A DNA stretch of 64,000 nt from Paraoerskovia sediminicola (GCF_030296575.1 NZ_AP027729.1:496001-560000); one strand, 5' to 3'; positions 46,875 through 57,831 are shown, numbered from the stretch's first letter. The notes: a model not told the origin generated them from the sequence alone. Numbers and translations are program-made.

Positions 46875-49359
46875 CGCGACTCCTCGTCGTCGGCCCCGGG
46901 GGTGCGGTTCCTGCGCCCGGCCGGTCGCAACCTGCGGAACCTCTCGGCGAGGCCCCACGACGGCAGCGAGCGCAGGGAGAACCGTGCCCGCCAGCGGCGC
47001 CGCGCGGAGACGCTGGCGCGCATGCCACCGACGACGGCGGCGACGTCGGTCCAGTAGCCCTCCGCCTCGGCGGGGTCGACGACGGCTCCCCCGAACACGT
47101 TGCGGTCCGCCGACGTCGCGAGCTGGCCGACCGACCCCTCCGGCACCCGGGAGAACGCCCCCGTGATCGCCGCAGCACCCTCGGAGCGGGTGGCGCCCTG
47201 CGCCACGGGCTGCCCGAGGTCCGTCGCGGTGTCGAGGACCTCGCTCCACCCGCCGCTGAACCGGTCCTCGGCGCGGGCCGCCGTCCGACGCCGTGCCGAA
47301 CGTCGTGCCTTGTACCCGGCGAGGAGCGCGAACGGCGCGACCAGGAGCAGCAGCGGGATACCGATCGCGGCCGTGAACAGGGCGGCGCGCGCCCAGTCGA
47401 ACGGGTCGGACTGTGCCGGGTCCTCGTCGTCCTCCGCGTCGGTCGTGCCTGCCTCCTGCGGCTCGGGCTCCTCCGGCGGCTCCGGGTCGTCGAGCACCGG
47501 GGGCTTGGGGACCTGAGCGCTCTCGGGCTCCGGCTGGACCTTGTTGTCCTCGTCCGGCACCACGTCGACGGGCACCCAGCCGTACCCCGCGTACGGGACC
47601 TCGGCCCAGGCGCGCACGTCGCGCCCCGTCGCGACGTAGGGGGTGCCCGGCTCCCACTCCTCGTCGGGCACGAACCCCATGACCACGCGCGCCGGGATCC
47701 CGGCCTGCTGCGCCATGAGCGCGAACGCGACGGCGAACTGCTCGTCGTCGCCGATCATCTCGTCCTCGGCGAGGAGCGTGTCGATGCGCTGCGCGAAGTG
47801 GCCCGGCCGGGACGGCTGCTGGTTCTCGAGACCGTGCGAGAGGATCCCGCCGGCGACCAGCGCGTCGCGGATGTTCGTCACCCGCTGCGCGAGGTCCGTC
47901 GCCGAGCCCATGAACTGTGCGCCCTTGCCACCGACGGAGTCCGGGACGTCCGTGGCCTCGGGGAGCTCACGCTGCTCGACCCCGGCCGCGGCGGCCTCCT
48001 CCTCGGAGGGGACGTCCGGGACCAGGACCTCCATGCGGTAGCTGTCGCCGGGGACCAGGCCCGCGGTCGCGAGCGTGGTCCCTGTCTCCGCGTTGTAGTA
48101 CGTGGACCCGGCGAGGTCCTCGTCCCGCGGTCCGGAGTACGTGACTCCCGTGAGGTCCCCGACGTCGGGGACCCAGACCCCGTCGTAGTCGCCGATCGTC
48201 ACGTCGATCGTGGCCGGCGTCCCGGAGGCCGAGGAGGCGATCCGCTCCCCCGCCCTCGAGTACACGCCGGACCCGGGCTCCCCGGTCGAGACGTCGTAGA
48301 CCACGCCGTCGTAGCTGTCGAGCGTCGCGAGCCGGACCCGCGCCTGCTCGGGCAGGCCGTCGACGGTGAACAGCTCGGTGTCCGCCTCGTCCTTGACGTA
48401 GCTCCGGAACCCCACCAGGGGGCTCACGTACTTGTGGAGGTCGAGCGGGGGCACCACGACCTCGCGCAGGGCGGACCGCTGCGCCGGCGCGAGGACCGGG
48501 ACGAGCGCCGCAGACACCACGCCGGCGAGGACGAGGAGCAGGACGCCGGTGCGGAGCCTGTACCACCGCAGCCGGCGGGAGGCCTCGATCGCCGCACCGC
48601 TCACCTCGGCCCGCGCGGACATGCGCTCCTCGGTGGTGCGCCACGCGGCCCACAGGAGCCCGACGACGGCGATCACGAGGCCCTGGGCGAGCGGGAACGC
48701 CGCCTCGACCGTGCCGAACAGGGTCGCGGCGACCAGGGTGGCCGTCGCGGTCACCACCGCCCAGGCCGCGTATCGGGCGCGCCAGGCGACGGTGGCGGTG
48801 ACGACGCCGCCGAGCAGCATCACCAGGAAGGGGAGCAGCCGCAGGTCGGGGAACGAGGCCAGCGGCGGGACGTTGGTGAGCCCGTCCTTCCAGACCGTCA
48901 CCGCGCCGAGCGAGAGCTCGCGCAGCGTCGTCAGGGTCGGCACGACACCGCCGACGGTCGTCGACGGGAATGCCACCGCTCCGCCCACGAGCAGGTAGCC
49001 CACGATCGTCGCCGCGGCCACCGAGACGGTGGGCCACCGCCGCACGGCGCCGACCCACGCCACCGCGACGCCCAGGACGAGACCGGTGACGGCCGGGACC
49101 AGGTAGGTCGAGTCCCCCAGGCCGGGGCGAACGCCACGACCGCGCAGGCCAGCAGGACGAGGACGACGACGCCGTCCACCAGCCCGCCCCACGTCGTGGC
49201 GCGCGGCCGGCCGCGCTCGGGAGCCCCCGGACCGCGGCGGCCGGAGCGGACCGCCGGGTCCGCGGGCGCGCGCACGCGCGACCGACGGGCCTCCGCGCGG
49301 TCCGCGCGACGCAGGCCCTGGCCCGTGTCGTGCGACGGGGTACCGGTGGTCGTGGACAT
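46871..49359 (-). CDS. Transglutaminase-like membrane protein without the catalytic Cys, one-base frameshift in the sequence
   Basis: About 829 residues after restoring one base in the run 49124-49127 (gives AFAPGLGDSTYLVPAVTG). Six or so N-terminal membrane segments precede an outside domain with the transglutaminase-like core, and a last segment (about 675-700) is followed by a basic tail. In the core, the position of the usual catalytic Cys in GxCEQF reads GDDEQFAVAFALMAQQAGIP, so catalysis as a Cys transglutaminase is unlikely; the later WAEVPYAGYGWVPVDVVP (His/Asp region) is conserved. ATG at 49359 overlaps the DUF58 stop. Belongs to the MoxR-DUF58-TGase trio. Confidence 0.87.
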
Positions 49360-50648
49360 CAGTCGTTCATCTTCCGCATGGCCCGCGGGAGGTCCTCGAG
49401 GGATCCCAGCGTGAGGACGGTCAGGTCGCCGATCGTGTGACGCGCGACGGCGGCCCCCGGCACGCACCGCACCGCGAGGGCGCGGGCGCCGAGGCTCAGG
49501 CGCACGGACGCGGCGCGCAGGTCCGCCGGGCTCGGCACGCTGCCCGCGACGAGGACCACGACGGAGGCCGCGTCCAGCTCGCCGCGCCGGGCGCGCGCGA
49601 TGTCGGCGAGGGTCGTGCGGGACGGCGAGCGCTCCACACCGGCGAGGTCGTCGAGCAGGCGCGTGCGCGAGTCGCCCCGGAGGTTCCCGCCCTGGGTGAG
49701 CACGTGGACCCGACGGTCCTCACGGATCGCCTGGAGGCCGTACGAGCCGGTGGTGCTCACCGCGAGCTCGAACTCGTCGTCGCTCGCGTAGTCCTCCTCG
49801 CGGGTGGAGAGCACCACCGCGAGCTGGGAGCGTCGCGTCTCCTCGAACTGCCGCACCACGAGCTGGCCGGTGCGGGCGGTCGAGCGCCAGTGGATGTGCC
49901 GCCGGTCGTCGCCCGGCACGTAGTCGCGCAGGGCGTGGAAGGAGACGTCCGAGTCGGACAGGTCGCGGCTCGCCCGGCCCTCGAGGTCGTGCAGGCTGCC
50001 CACCGAGGACCCGGCCAGACCGGCGGTGCGGGGGTGGACGACGAGCTGCTCCGGCTCGTTCCAGACGACCTCCCGGCGCAGCAGGCCGAGCGGGTCCGAG
50101 CGCACCGAGCGCACCGGGCCGACGTCGATGACCGCACGCCGGCTCGTGGGCACGCGGAACACGTCCTCGTGGACCGCGCCGCTGCGCAGCCGCGGCACGG
50201 GGAAGCTGGCGACACCGCGACCCACGCTCACCTCCATCGCGGACGGGAGCGCCGTCCGGCTCGAGGTGTTGCGCACGAGGAGCCCGCCGAGCGCGCGGTC
50301 GCCGACCGTGACCCGGCGGGTCGCCAGGTCGAGCGTGACCTCGTAGCTGAGCCGGCCCAGCACGAACGCGACCGCGCCGAGCAGCGCGAACGTCAGCACG
50401 AGGGCGAGCACCAGCAGCTCCGTCCAACCGAGCACCAGGGCGCCGACCCAGGCGAGCACCGCGACCAGGAAGACTCCGGCGCCCAGCCCGGTGACGACGT
50501 CGGCGACCACGACGACCACGCGCCGCACGGCCGACCGCGCCGAGCGCGTCGCCGTGCCCAGCGACGCGCCCAGCGACGTGCCGCGTGATGTGCCGGCCGA
50601 CGTCACGGCACGTCCGGGTCCGGTGCGCACGGGATCAGGCCGAGGCAC
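49359..50648 (-). CDS. DUF58 protein
   Basis: 429 residues. Two membrane segments (about 45-95) precede a von-Willebrand-A-like domain with the DUF58 core DYVPGDDRRHIHWRSTARTG. Works with MoxR ATPases as a chaperone partner. GTG at 50648 overlaps MoxR by 14 bases; a later GTG is possible. Confidence 0.9.
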   Translation of the reverse strand: MPRPDPVRTGPGRAVTSAGTSRGTSLGASLGTATRSARSAVRRVVVVVADVVTGLGAGVFLVAVLAWVGALVLGWTELLVLALVLTFALLGAVAFVLGRLSYEVTLDLATRRVTVGDRALGGLLVRNTSSRTALPSAMEVSVGRGVASFPVPRLRSGAVHEDVFRVPTSRRAVIDVGPVRSVRSDPLGLLRREVVWNEPEQLVVHPRTAGLAGSSVGSLHDLEGRASRDLSDSDVSFHALRDYVPGDDRRHIHWRSTARTGQLVVRQFEETRRSQLAVVLSTREEDYASDDEFELAVSTTGSYGLQAIREDRRVHVLTQGGNLRGDSRTRLLDDLAGVERSPSRTTLADIARARRGELDAASVVVLVAGSVPSPADLRAASVRLSLGARALAVRCVPGAAVARHTIGDLTVLTLGSLEDLPRAMRKMND

Positions 50649-51609
50649 GCTGCTGCGGGGGCACGACCACGGCGAGGACGTCGTCGATCGCCTCGTCGGC
50701 CGTCGCCCCGCCGAACTCGGCCTCGGCGTCGAGGACGATGCGGTGCGCCCACACGGGACGGGCGAGCTGCTTGACGTCGTCCGGGATCACGTAGTGACGG
50801 CCGTGGCCGGCGGCGAGCACCTTCGCGCAGCGGATCATCGCGATCGCCCCGCGGACGCTGACCCCGACCCGGGTGGTCGACGAGTCGCGCGTCGCGGCGG
50901 CGAGCCGGGCCACGTAGTCCAGGAGCCCGCCGTCGACGTGCACGGTGGCGGCGAGATCGGCCATCTCGGCGACCGCCTGGGTGGTCACGACCGGGTGGAG
51001 CGCGGCGCTGCGGTCGCGGACGGCCGAGCCCTCGAGGATCTGCACGGTCGCGGCGTGGTCCGGGTACCCGAGCGACGTCTTGACGAGGAACCGGTCGAGC
51101 TGGGCCTCCGGCAGCCGGTAGGTGCCGGCCTGCTCGATGGGGTTCTGCGTCGCGATCACCATGAACGGGCGACCCGCGGAGTGCTGGACGCCGTCGACGG
51201 TGATGTGCCCCTCCTCCATGACCTCGAGGAGCGCCGACTGGGTCTTCGGGGAGGCACGGTTGATCTCGTCGGCGAGGACGATCGACGCGAAGACCGGGCC
51301 CTTGTGGAAGTCGAAGGTGCCCGTCTTCTGGTCGTAGATCGTCACGCCGGTGACGTCGGACGGGAGCAGGTCGGGCGTGAACTGGATGCGGCTGTTCGTG
51401 CCTTGCACGCTCGCGGCGAGCGCGCGGGCGAGGGAGGTCTTGCCGGTCCCCGGGGCGTCCTCGAGGAGGAGGTGTCCCTCCGCGAGCATGCCCGTCAGCG
51501 CGAGGCGGATCGTCTCGCGCTTGCCGAGGACGGCCTGGCCCACGTTGTCGACGAGACGGTCGAAGGTCTGCGCGAACCAGGTGGCCTGCTCGCTGGTCAT
51601 GGTGCTCAT
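50635..51609 (-). CDS. MoxR-family AAA+ ATPase
   Basis: 324 residues, cytoplasmic. Walker A LLEDAPGTGKTSLA, Walker B VLADEINRASPKTQSALLE, sensor IATQNPIEQAGTYRLPEAQL and the C-terminal lid domain are complete. MoxR proteins act as chaperones that mature a partner complex, usually with DUF58. It lies between the giant surface protein and DUF58, matching the aaa-atp gene of the PFNA cluster. Confidence 0.95.
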   Translation of the reverse strand: MSTMTSEQATWFAQTFDRLVDNVGQAVLGKRETIRLALTGMLAEGHLLLEDAPGTGKTSLARALAASVQGTNSRIQFTPDLLPSDVTGVTIYDQKTGTFDFHKGPVFASIVLADEINRASPKTQSALLEVMEEGHITVDGVQHSAGRPFMVIATQNPIEQAGTYRLPEAQLDRFLVKTSLGYPDHAATVQILEGSAVRDRSAALHPVVTTQAVAEMADLAATVHVDGGLLDYVARLAAATRDSSTTRVGVSVRGAIAMIRCAKVLAAGHGRHYVIPDDVKQLARPVWAHRIVLDAEAEFGGATADEAIDDVLAVVVPPQQRASA

Positions 51610-51660
51610 GCGGTGGTCGTCCCCTGCTGGATCGTTGAGGTCATGGTCATGGGTGGCTCG

Positions 51661-54600
51661 TCAGGACCAGGCGAAGTTCGGCGTGTCCCCGAAGGTGCTG
51701 GTGCGGATCTTGGTCGTCGAGTTGAACCAGCCCCAGAAGCACTGGAGGTCCCCGTCCCAGTAGCCGTTGGCGTCGGTCCGGAACGTGCGTCCGTCGTTGG
51801 CGGTGTTGAACCACCCACCGCCCGAGTAGCCGAACTCGAACATCCCGGCCCCCTTGTCGCCGAAGCACTTGGTCTGGAACGTCGTGTTCGGCTCGCCGTA
51901 GCGCACGGTGAGGTGGAAGTAGTTCGAGTTCGGGTAGCCGTCGGCCCCCGCGCCGCCGCCCTTGCGCATCGTCACCGACCGCGCGGGCTTGTCGGGCAGC
52001 GACGCCGACCGCGACGCCCACGACGAGCACCCGGCGTCGTTGCACGCGCGGATCCGCAGCGTGTTGGTCGCGCCCCACGCCGCGTTCACGTTCACCCTGC
52101 CCGTGCCGTTCGAGATGCCGGAGCCGTTGAGCTGGCGCTCGACGCGACCCGACTGCCCGTTCCACGTGGACGGGCCGGACATCGTGAAGTTCCCGCCGTA
52201 CGGGGTCGGCCATCCCGAGCCGGTCCGGTTGAACGTCGGCGCCGACGGCGTGCTCGGCACGCCGTAGGGCTTGACGGACCCGGACTGCGCGGACCAGGCG
52301 GAGCACCCGGCCGCGTTGCACGCCCGGACGTCGAACGAGTAGCTGCTGCCGTTCGTCAGGCCCGTGTAGGTGTACGACGTGCTCGTCGTGGTATTGCCCG
52401 CGCCGGAGTCGTTCGCCCGGACGGTGTACGTCACGGCGTTGCCGTTGGCCTTCGCCGCACCGAACGTCACGACGGCGCGGCCGTCGGTGTTCGACGCGAG
52501 CTTCGCCGTCGGGGTGCCGGGCACGCCGGGCTTGCCGTACGGGATCACCGCGTTGGACGCGCCGCTCGACGGGGACTTGCCCGCCTTGTTCGTGGCCACG
52601 ACCGTGAACGTGTACGTCGAGGAGACGTTCAGCCCGGTGACCGTCGCGGACGTCGCGGCGCCGCTGACCGGGACGGTCTTCTCGACCGATCCGCCGGCAC
52701 GCACCTGGATGGCGCTCGACGTGATGGGCGCACCGTTCTCCTTCGGTGCCGCCCAGGTGAGCGCCACCTGCCCGCCGAGCGCGTCGTCGACGCGGGTCGC
52801 CGTCGGGGCGCCCGGCGCGCCGGGGATGCCCGCGGGCTTCTCGCCCCTGGACGCGGCGGACCAGTCGGACGGTTCGGGGGCGCGGTTCACGGCCTGGACC
52901 GAGACCGTGTAGCTCGTCCCGTTGCTCAGGCCCGTCCAGACGACCTGGTTCCCGGTGACCCCGGTCTTCGTGTCGTTGCCCGACGGCGGCGCCGGCGAGA
53001 TCCGCAGGTTCACCGACTCGATCGGGGACCGGTCCGTGTAGGTCGCGTTGGTCCAGCGCACCGTCAGCGCACCGCCGGTGGGCGGGACGCCGGGCACGAA
53101 CTCGAGCGTCGGGGCGCTCGGCTGGTCCGGCTTCTCGTCCGGGCGCGCGACCTCCGAGGCCTCGGAGACGTCGGAGGTCCCCACGTCGTTGGTCGCCGTG
53201 ACCGTGAACGTGTACTCGACGTCGTTGGTCAGCCCGTCGATCGTGCAGGTCGTCGTCTCGCACTCGCGGGTGTCGCCCTGGTCGGACCTGACGGTGTACC
53301 CGGTGATGTCGGAGCCGTTGTCGATCGGCGGGTCCCAGGAGAGCACGACCGTCTTGCTGCGCACCTCGACCACCTGCGGTGCCGCGGGGACCTCGGGGCG
53401 ACCCAGCACGGTCACCTTGATGCGTCCCTCGACGACGCGGTCCGGGTCGAGGGTGGCGTCCTGGATCTCGTAGCGCACGACGATCACGCCGACGAAGTCC
53501 TCCGTCGGCGTCACCTTGATCGAGTCGCCGTCGATGACGGCGTCTCCGCGACCGGTCTCGACCGCGGCCCCGACGATCTCGAGGTCCGTGCCGGGGAACG
53601 GGTTCGTGTCGTTCTCGAGCACAGGCACCGAGGTCTCGCGGCCCTGGAACGCGTCGTCGACCGTGTCCGGGTTCGCGACGGCGAGCGGCTTGCGCGACCC
53701 GACCACGGTCGTGGTGAGGACGCCGTCGACGGGCGCGGCGTCGCCGTCCGACACCGTGTACCCGAGGCTCGCCGAGGTGCCCTTGCGGACCTCCGGATCC
53801 AGCTCGACGGCGATGCGGGACCCGTCGATCGAGACCGAGTAGCCCTCGGGCGGGGGCCCGGTCAGCGTGAACGTGAGCGGGTCGTCGTTCGCGTCGCTCG
53901 CGGAGAGTGCGAGGTCGAGCGAGGCCGACTCGCCGGCCGCGACCTCGAGCGTCGGGGTGCCCGGCTCGGGCGGGACGTTCTCCGGCGGCAGGACGGTGAT
54001 CGGGACGGTGACCAGGAGCGTCTTGCCCTCGGGGTCGTCGGGGCCGGTGCCGTCGGTGATCTCGAACGACACGGCCGCCGGTCCGGCGTAGCCCTCGTCG
54101 GAGACGTAGCTGATGGCGGTCGGCGACCCGACGGTCGCGCTGCCCGCCACGGCGCTCACCGACGACGCGACGGTGATCCGGGCGCTGCGTCCGTCGGCGA
54201 CCGTCACGTGGTCGCGCACGTCGATCGTCAGGGTCTCGCCCGTGCGCACCTCGAGGGGCGACGAGGGGTTGACCACGGGCGCGGCCCGCTCGGGCCCGTC
54301 CGGGTCCTGCTGGGCGTCCTCGCTGTCCGGGGACACGTTGTCGACGCCGGGCACGAGCACGAAGGCGCGGTCGGTCAGCTCGTCCTGGTCGGTGACCGTG
54401 TAGGTGACGACCCGGCGCTCGGCGGCGAGCGGGACGGTGACCGTCCCGTCCTCGGCCACGACGACGTCGTCCTGGTCGGTGGTCACCGTGAGCGCCTCGG
54501 CCACCCCGTCGGGGTCGACGTCGTTGTCCAGCACGGGGACCTCGATCGACGTCCGGCCGATCACCTGGTCGGGCGTCACGACGTCGTCGACGGCGACGGG

Positions 54601-57600
54601 CGGCTCGAGCGGCGCCTCACCGTCGACGTCGATGGTGATCGCCGCGGAGGCCCGGGCCCCGAGACGGTCCTCGATCGTGTAATAGAAGCTCACCGGACCG
54701 GGCTCCTCGGGGGTCTCGACGACGACCCGGTTGTCCACCACCTTCGCCCCGAGGTCCTCGCCACCGTCGAGCGCACCGGGGACCAGCGCGATCGGGTCGC
54801 TGTCGGGGTCGCTGTCGTTGCGCAGCGCGTCGATCGAGACCGTGCGCCCGGGGCGCAGGTGCACGAGGTCGTCCACGGCGACCGGCGGGTGGTTCGTCGT
54901 CGGCTCGGGGGCGATCCCGACCCGGACGAGACCCGTCCCGTCCATGCCGCGGGAGTCGGTGACGGTGTAGCGGAACGTGTCGCTCCCGGAGACGCCGGCC
55001 ACGGCCTGGTACTCGATCTTGCCGTCGACGACCCGGGCGATGCCCTTGCCGGGCGCCTGGGCGATGCCGGTCAGGCGGACGGAGTCGCCGTCGGGGTCGA
55101 CCCCGTCGAGCGGGACAGGCACGCGCAACGAGGACCCGGAGAGCGTCCGCACCTCGACGTCGGGCGGCTGCGGCGCGGCGTTCTCCTCCTCGTCGACGAC
55201 CCGGACCGTGATCTGCGCCGAGTCCTCCTGGCCGTTCTCGTCGCTCACGCGGTAGATCGCGTGCGCCGTCCCGGCCTCGGAGCCGGCGCGGAACCGGACG
55301 ACGTCCCCGGAGACGAACACCTCGCCGAGCGCAGGGTCGACGTCGCCGTCGAGCTCGTCCCCGAGCGTCAGCGCGAGCCCGTCCGGGTGCGTGTCGTTGG
55401 CCAGGACCGGGACCGTGACGACGTCGCCGGTGTGCACGAGCGCCTCGTCCTCGACGGCGACGGGCGGCTGCAGCCGCTCCGGCTCGGGCACGGGGAACAC
55501 CTCGACCTGCCCGGTCGCCGTCTCGGAACCGTTCGAGACCGTGTACTCGACGGTGACCGGCTCGGCGAGCCTGCGCACCTCCGCGAACCGCAGGATCCGG
55601 TGCTCCAGGAGCGCGACCGTCACGTCGGACTCCTCGGGGAGCTCCACCGACTGGACCACGAGGGTCCCGCCCGCCGGGTCCGAGTCGTTGGCGAGGACGT
55701 CGACGAGGCCGGTCCCGCCTGCCGGGAGGAGCACCGAGTCCGACACCGCGATCGGCGCGCCCTTGTTCTCCGCGGGGTCGATCACGTCGACCCGGACCAC
55801 GCCGGTCGTGGACGAGGTGCCGTCCGTGACCTGGTAGGCGATGTCGTAGGAGCCGACCTCCGGGGCGGTGAACCGGAACGACGCGGTCTCGTACGCGGGC
55901 ACGATCACCGCGGGCTCGGCGTCGGTGACCTTCGCGAGCCGCAGCTCGTCGCCGTCCGGGTCGGTGTCGTTCTCCAGGGGCGTGACCGTGACCTCCTCGT
56001 CGACGCGGGCGACCACGTGGTCGCCGACCGCGATCGGCGGGATGTCCTGTCCGCCCTGGACGTCGATCCACAGCGTGCCCTCGACGGCGCCGCCGAGGCC
56101 GTCCGCCACCGCGACGGTGACCTCCTTGCGCCCCGTCGAGGACCCGCCGTCGGTGAACTCGACGGTCCCGTCCGCGTGGAAGCGGACCGTGTCGCCGGGC
56201 GTCGTGGCCGCCGCGCCCGCGAGGTAGAGGTGGTCCCCGTCGGGGTCGAGGAAGTAGGGCAGCACGTCGATCTCGGCGGACGTGCCGCGGGCCACGACGA
56301 GCACGGGCTCGCCCGACTGCTCCGGCGACCCGTTCTCGTCCCACGGCGAGACGGTGAGGGCCACGTCCGCGGTGTCCTCGCCGCCGCGCCCGTCGACCAC
56401 CTCGTAGGCGAAGGTGCTCGACCCGGTCGCGTCGTCCGGGACCACGGCCTGCAGAGCGCCGCCGTCGAGCACCGGCTCCACCGCGACGCCCTCGGGGGCG
56501 TCGCCGTCGACGGCGGCCGTCATCACGTCGCCGTCGGGGTCGATGTCGTTGGCGAGCACGGGCAGCGTCGTCGTCCGCCCCGGGCGCACCCCGAAGGCGT
56601 CGTCCTTCGCCTGCGGGTCGCGGTTCTTGCGCGCCCGGTCGAGCACGAGCTGGTCGACGACCTCGGGGGCGGCGTCGTCGGCGTCCGAGGGCTCCCCGGT
56701 CGCGACGTCCTCGGGGACCTTCTGGTCCCACTCCTCGACGATCATGAAGTCCTCGGCCGGGACCCACAGGGTGCCGGCGGCGAGGTCGTTGAGCACGACG
56801 ACCTCGCGGTTGACGCGGTAGACGAGCGGTGACGACTCGTCGGTGCCGTCGACGGTCCGCTCGAGGTCGGCGTCGGTCCCCGCGCAGTCGCGGAGCACCT
56901 GGCCGGAGCCGGCCCAGGCGCCGTAGAGGCACCCCGAGACCTGGACCGGCGCCGCCGGGGTCCCGGAGAAGGGCCGTGTCGTCGGGTCGCCGCCGCCGAC
57001 GGGCTGGGTGATCAGGGCGGACGGCGTCGCGACCGCGACCACGTCGGCCGGCCCGCCGGACTGCTGGAGCCGGGCCGTCGGGCCGACGTCCGGGAGCTCC
57101 GCGCGGTCGCCGTCGGGCAGCACGAGGGTGGACGTCGAGCGGTCGAGCACCACGACCTCGTGGCCGAGGGTCGCGATCTCGACGTCGTCCCCGACGCTCA
57201 GCCCGTCCACCGCGCGGGTGTCCGGCTCGCCCGCGACCAGGCCCTCCTCCTCGTCCGCGCCCTCGACGAGCCCGACCGAGATGATCCCCTTGCCGGGCAC
57301 CACCGCGTGCGCCACTCCGTCGGTGCCCACGGCGACCGCGCCCGCTCCCCCGACGTCCAGGGTCGCCTCGGTCTCCTCCGAGTCGAAGGACGCCAGTCGG
57401 TCGAGCGGCAGCACCCAGAGCAGTCCCTCCTCGCCGTCGAGGATCGCGACCGTCCCGGCCTGCATGTCCACGTCGGCGTCTGGCGGGAGCTTCGCCGCGC
57501 CCTGAAGGGTCAGTCGTGCGATGTCGATGCCGTTGACGACCGAGGTGCCGTCGTCGTCGAGCAGGACGTCACCGGCGTGCTGGATCACGTCGAACGATCC

Positions 57601-57831
57601 GCTGGAGGCGAGGAGGGTCCCGTCGATGGCCTGGGCGGCGGAGTTGAACCGGCCGACCTCGCCCGACGAGGTGCGGGTCACCCAGACGCCCGAGTCGTTG
57701 ACGTCCACGTCCGCGGTCGGCTCGCCGTCGGCGGTCACCGCCATGGCGACCATGGCCGTCGCGAACAGTGCGACCGTCGTCACCGACGCGATACCGCGTC
57801 CGCGCGCGGCCCATCGTCCGAGATGTCCCAC
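51661..57831 (-). CDS. Giant surface protein with Ig-like and FN3 repeats
   Basis: 2056 residues. GTG at 57831 is followed by a signal-anchor (ASVTTVALFATAMVAMAVTA). Residues about 40-330 look like a beta-propeller. Then about a dozen Ig/cadherin-like repeats with the marker VLANDIDPDGD-type motif (DNDVDPDG, ENDTDPDGDEL, RNDSDPDSDPI), then about six FN3 domains (PAAPQVVEVRSKTVVLSWDP, GLTNGTSYSFDVRACNAAGC), and a unique C-terminal domain with two Cys and aromatic residues (FGYSGGGWFN). No LPXTG sorting signal. Counterpart of the fn3 gene of PFNA. First gene of the 22.8 kb operon. Role in adhesion or envelope sensing is inferred. Confidence 0.88.
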   Translation of the reverse strand: MGHLGRWAARGRGIASVTTVALFATAMVAMAVTADGEPTADVDVNDSGVWVTRTSSGEVGRFNSAAQAIDGTLLASSGSFDVIQHAGDVLLDDDGTSVVNGIDIARLTLQGAAKLPPDADVDMQAGTVAILDGEEGLLWVLPLDRLASFDSEETEATLDVGGAGAVAVGTDGVAHAVVPGKGIISVGLVEGADEEEGLVAGEPDTRAVDGLSVGDDVEIATLGHEVVVLDRSTSTLVLPDGDRAELPDVGPTARLQQSGGPADVVAVATPSALITQPVGGGDPTTRPFSGTPAAPVQVSGCLYGAWAGSGQVLRDCAGTDADLERTVDGTDESSPLVYRVNREVVVLNDLAAGTLWVPAEDFMIVEEWDQKVPEDVATGEPSDADDAAPEVVDQLVLDRARKNRDPQAKDDAFGVRPGRTTTLPVLANDIDPDGDVMTAAVDGDAPEGVAVEPVLDGGALQAVVPDDATGSSTFAYEVVDGRGGEDTADVALTVSPWDENGSPEQSGEPVLVVARGTSAEIDVLPYFLDPDGDHLYLAGAAATTPGDTVRFHADGTVEFTDGGSSTGRKEVTVAVADGLGGAVEGTLWIDVQGGQDIPPIAVGDHVVARVDEEVTVTPLENDTDPDGDELRLAKVTDAEPAVIVPAYETASFRFTAPEVGSYDIAYQVTDGTSSTTGVVRVDVIDPAENKGAPIAVSDSVLLPAGGTGLVDVLANDSDPAGGTLVVQSVELPEESDVTVALLEHRILRFAEVRRLAEPVTVEYTVSNGSETATGQVEVFPVPEPERLQPPVAVEDEALVHTGDVVTVPVLANDTHPDGLALTLGDELDGDVDPALGEVFVSGDVVRFRAGSEAGTAHAIYRVSDENGQEDSAQITVRVVDEEENAAPQPPDVEVRTLSGSSLRVPVPLDGVDPDGDSVRLTGIAQAPGKGIARVVDGKIEYQAVAGVSGSDTFRYTVTDSRGMDGTGLVRVGIAPEPTTNHPPVAVDDLVHLRPGRTVSIDALRNDSDPDSDPIALVPGALDGGEDLGAKVVDNRVVVETPEEPGPVSFYYTIEDRLGARASAAITIDVDGEAPLEPPVAVDDVVTPDQVIGRTSIEVPVLDNDVDPDGVAEALTVTTDQDDVVVAEDGTVTVPLAAERRVVTYTVTDQDELTDRAFVLVPGVDNVSPDSEDAQQDPDGPERAAPVVNPSSPLEVRTGETLTIDVRDHVTVADGRSARITVASSVSAVAGSATVGSPTAISYVSDEGYAGPAAVSFEITDGTGPDDPEGKTLLVTVPITVLPPENVPPEPGTPTLEVAAGESASLDLALSASDANDDPLTFTLTGPPPEGYSVSIDGSRIAVELDPEVRKGTSASLGYTVSDGDAAPVDGVLTTTVVGSRKPLAVANPDTVDDAFQGRETSVPVLENDTNPFPGTDLEIVGAAVETGRGDAVIDGDSIKVTPTEDFVGVIVVRYEIQDATLDPDRVVEGRIKVTVLGRPEVPAAPQVVEVRSKTVVLSWDPPIDNGSDITGYTVRSDQGDTRECETTTCTIDGLTNDVEYTFTVTATNDVGTSDVSEASEVARPDEKPDQPSAPTLEFVPGVPPTGGALTVRWTNATYTDRSPIESVNLRISPAPPSGNDTKTGVTGNQVVWTGLSNGTSYTVSVQAVNRAPEPSDWSAASRGEKPAGIPGAPGAPTATRVDDALGGQVALTWAAPKENGAPITSSAIQVRAGGSVEKTVPVSGAATSATVTGLNVSSTYTFTVVATNKAGKSPSSGASNAVIPYGKPGVPGTPTAKLASNTDGRAVVTFGAAKANGNAVTYTVRANDSGAGNTTTSTSYTYTGLTNGSSYSFDVRACNAAGCSAWSAQSGSVKPYGVPSTPSAPTFNRTGSGWPTPYGGNFTMSGPSTWNGQSGRVERQLNGSGISNGTGRVNVNAAWGATNTLRIRACNDAGCSSWASRSASLPDKPARSVTMRKGGGAGADGYPNSNYFHLTVRYGEPNTTFQTKCFGDKGAGMFEFGYSGGGWFNTANDGRTFRTDANGYWDGDLQCFWGWFNSTTKIRTSTFGDTPNFAWS

